Part shown: piece by piece, positions 5,274 through 6,621 of the stretch
Layout: each line of letters opens with the position of its first letter
Position numbering within the stretch: the first letter of the stretch is position 1
NCBI GenBank assembly: GCA_938028645.1
Contig: CALIMD010000117.1
Span: 1 to 6,621 of the forward strand
Direction of reading: 5' to 3'
Length of the DNA: 6,621 nt
From: an uncultured Alphaproteobacteria bacterium
GTDB lineage: Bacteria > Pseudomonadota > Alphaproteobacteria > Thalassobaculales > Thalassobaculaceae
The notes under the pieces: generated by a model
Databases searched by the model: none
Told to the model about the DNA's origin: nothing
The model's input: the letters and a program-made list of their open reading frames with translations, nothing else
Made by a program: the position numbers and the translations under genes

Positions 5274-6621
5274 TTATCTAGTAGCAGAATCCAAATCAAA
5301 TTGAAGATTGGCCAACCTAGTATAGAGTGGGCAGGACTTAAGTAATTGGTCATGTCCTCCTGAAGCTATAACGCGTCCCTTTTCCATAACAATTATACGA
5401 TCTGCGCTTAAGACAGTTGCCAATCTATGTGCGATTATTAGAGTTGTCCTGCCCACCATTATTCTATCCAGGGCACGCTGAACAAAACTCTCACTCTCAG
5501 CATCTAATGCGCTTGTCGCTTCATCCAATAAGAGAACCGAAGGATCGCGTAAAATTGCCCGCGCGATTGCTAATCTCTGTCGCTGTCCGCCAGATAACTG
5601 GACACCTTTTTCACCTAAATTTGTCTCAAACCCGTCGGGTAATTCTTCAATAAAATCTATTGCATTGGCTGATTCAGCTGCTGATCTAATCTCCGCTTTC
5701 GATGCTTCAGGTCTTCCATATCGAATGTTTTCCAAGACATTTTCAGAAAAAATAATACCATCTTGAGGGACGAGACCTATTTGCTCTCTTATAGTTCGAG
5801 GATCAGTTTGATCCAATGAAACATCGTCTAATTTTATATTGCCTGAACTGGGATCATAAAACCGAAGCAAAAGTTGAAAGACCGTGCTTTTTCCCGCACC
5901 AGAAGGTCCTACCAATGCGACTGTTTCTCCCGGCTTTATTTCTAAAGTAAAATCATCTAACGCTAACTGTCCTGGTCTCGAAGGGTAATAGAAATTTATT
6001 CTATTGAATTTTATAGCACCGCTCACTTTTTCTGGAAGCTCTTTCGGCTCTGAAGGAATTTTAATATTTGAAGAAACTAATAATAATTCATTTAATCTGT
6101 CCATCGCGCCTGCTGCTCGCTGCAATTCCCCGACGACTTCCGATAGAGCACCCGTAGAACCTGCAACAACAATTGCATAAAACACAAAAGCTGAAAGTTC
6201 ACCTCCAGAAATGCGTCCTGCAAGCACATCGCGACCACCAATCCATAATACAACAGCAACTGCTCCAAAAATAAATGCGATTACAACTGCAGTAAGCAGA
6301 GCTCTTTTTCGAACTCTTTCCACCGCTGTGTCGAATGCATTTTCGACCCGTTTCGCAAACTTAATTTTATCCAATATTTCATGGCTAAAGGCCTGTACCA
6401 CTCGGATACCCGTTAAAATCTCTTCTACATGGGAGCCAATATCAGCAACTCTGTCTTGTGAATAACGGCTCAAAGTTCTTACCTTTCGGCCCAAAATGAT
6501 TATAGGAACTATCACAAATGGAATCACCAACAATACAAGACCAGTGAGCTTTGGGCTCGTAATTATTAATAGTATCATTCCACCAACAAATAATAATAAG
6601 TTCCGAAGGGCAACCGAAACG
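5274..6621 (-). CDS. ABC exporter, MsbA/LmrA-type fused membrane-ATPase half transporter (N-terminus outside window)
   Basis: The minus-strand frame stays open to the window edge; residues before the ATG at 6578 read SVALRNLLLFVGG, which fits the membrane domain, so that ATG is internal. About 448 residues are visible. The right part holds the last transmembrane helices of a type-IV exporter domain, including the coupling region SHVEEILTGIRVVQAFSHE. The ATPase domain has all key motifs: Walker A GPSGAGKST (5883-5909), Q-loop Gln (5763-5765), signature LSGGQ (5583-5597), Walker B LLLDE (5520-5534), D-loop SALD and switch His (5427-5429). Such half transporters work as dimers in the inner membrane and export lipids, lipid A precursors or drugs by ATP hydrolysis. 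The substrate cannot be told from the sequence. It is convergent with the stator gene, so not in its operon. Confidence 0.93.
   Translation of the reverse strand, partial: VSVALRNLLLFVGGMILLIITSPKLTGLVLLVIPFVIVPIIILGRKVRTLSRYSQDRVADIGSHVEEILTGIRVVQAFSHEILDKIKFAKRVENAFDTAVERVRKRALLTAVVIAFIFGAVAVVLWIGGRDVLAGRISGGELSAFVFYAIVVAGSTGALSEVVGELQRAAGAMDRLNELLLVSSNIKIPSEPKELPEKVSGAIKFNRINFYYPSRPGQLALDDFTLEIKPGETVALVGPSGAGKSTVFQLLLRFYDPSSGNIKLDDVSLDQTDPRTIREQIGLVPQDGIIFSENVLENIRYGRPEASKAEIRSAAESANAIDFIEELPDGFETNLGEKGVQLSGGQRQRLAIARAILRDPSVLLLDEATSALDAESESFVQRALDRIMVGRTTLIIAHRLATVLSADRIIVMEKGRVIASGGHDQLLKSCPLYTRLANLQFDLDSATR

Noticed and set aside
5417..6465. Short plus-strand frames opposite the ABC exporter
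   Set aside because: They lie fully over the conserved ATPase and membrane domains on the other strand and have no family features.
1..6621. tRNA, rRNA, CRISPR array, insertion sequence or phage remnant
   Set aside because: Both strands were read for cloverleaf-like tails, regular spaced repeats, transposase or integrase motifs and terminal inverted repeats; none was seen.

Overview
The window reads as chromosomal DNA from an AT-leaning alphaproteobacterium. The main grounds are gene order and protein style: the tail of a thiamine-phosphate synthase, then elongation factor P, an inositol-monophosphatase-family (SuhB-like) protein, an OmpA-like periplasmic protein, a MotA/TolQ/ExbB-type channel protein, a MotB/OmpA-type stator protein and a convergent MsbA-type ABC exporter. 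I recall similar neighbourhoods and near-identical sequence blocks from GC-rich alphaproteobacteria. I cannot name the genus. No RNA genes, CRISPR arrays, insertion sequences or integration scars are visible, so this looks like core genome rather than an accessory island.

Layout. Bases 1-363 hold the C-terminal part of ThiE, cut by the window start. A gap of about 100 bp with a weak terminator-like hairpin follows. efp (461-1027) is followed after 29 bp by the IMPase-family gene (1057-1875). After 93 bp comes a three-gene set on the same strand: OmpA-like protein (1969-2748), channel subunit (2807-3946) and stator subunit (3966-5258). These gaps are short (58 and 19 bp), so they are probably co-transcribed. 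The ABC exporter runs on the minus strand from the right edge down to 5274, ending 15 bp from the stator gene.

How the genes work together. The channel protein (about four membrane segments plus a long cytoplasmic helical tail) and the stator protein (one membrane helix with a conserved Asp, a very long periplasmic coiled coil and a canonical peptidoglycan-binding OmpA domain) have the parts of a proton-driven 5:2 rotary or force-generating unit of the MotAB/TolQR/ExbBD superfamily. No flagellar or tol genes lie nearby. The OmpA-like protein upstream is a likely periplasmic partner.

The most striking point is that the IMPase-family protein keeps the fold signature but has lost nearly all its metal-binding and catalytic residues (Asp47 to Asn, Glu70-Glu71 to Lys-Gly, Asp93 to Asn, Asp220 to Glu, human numbering) in an otherwise intact reading frame. 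It is therefore a probable pseudoenzyme.
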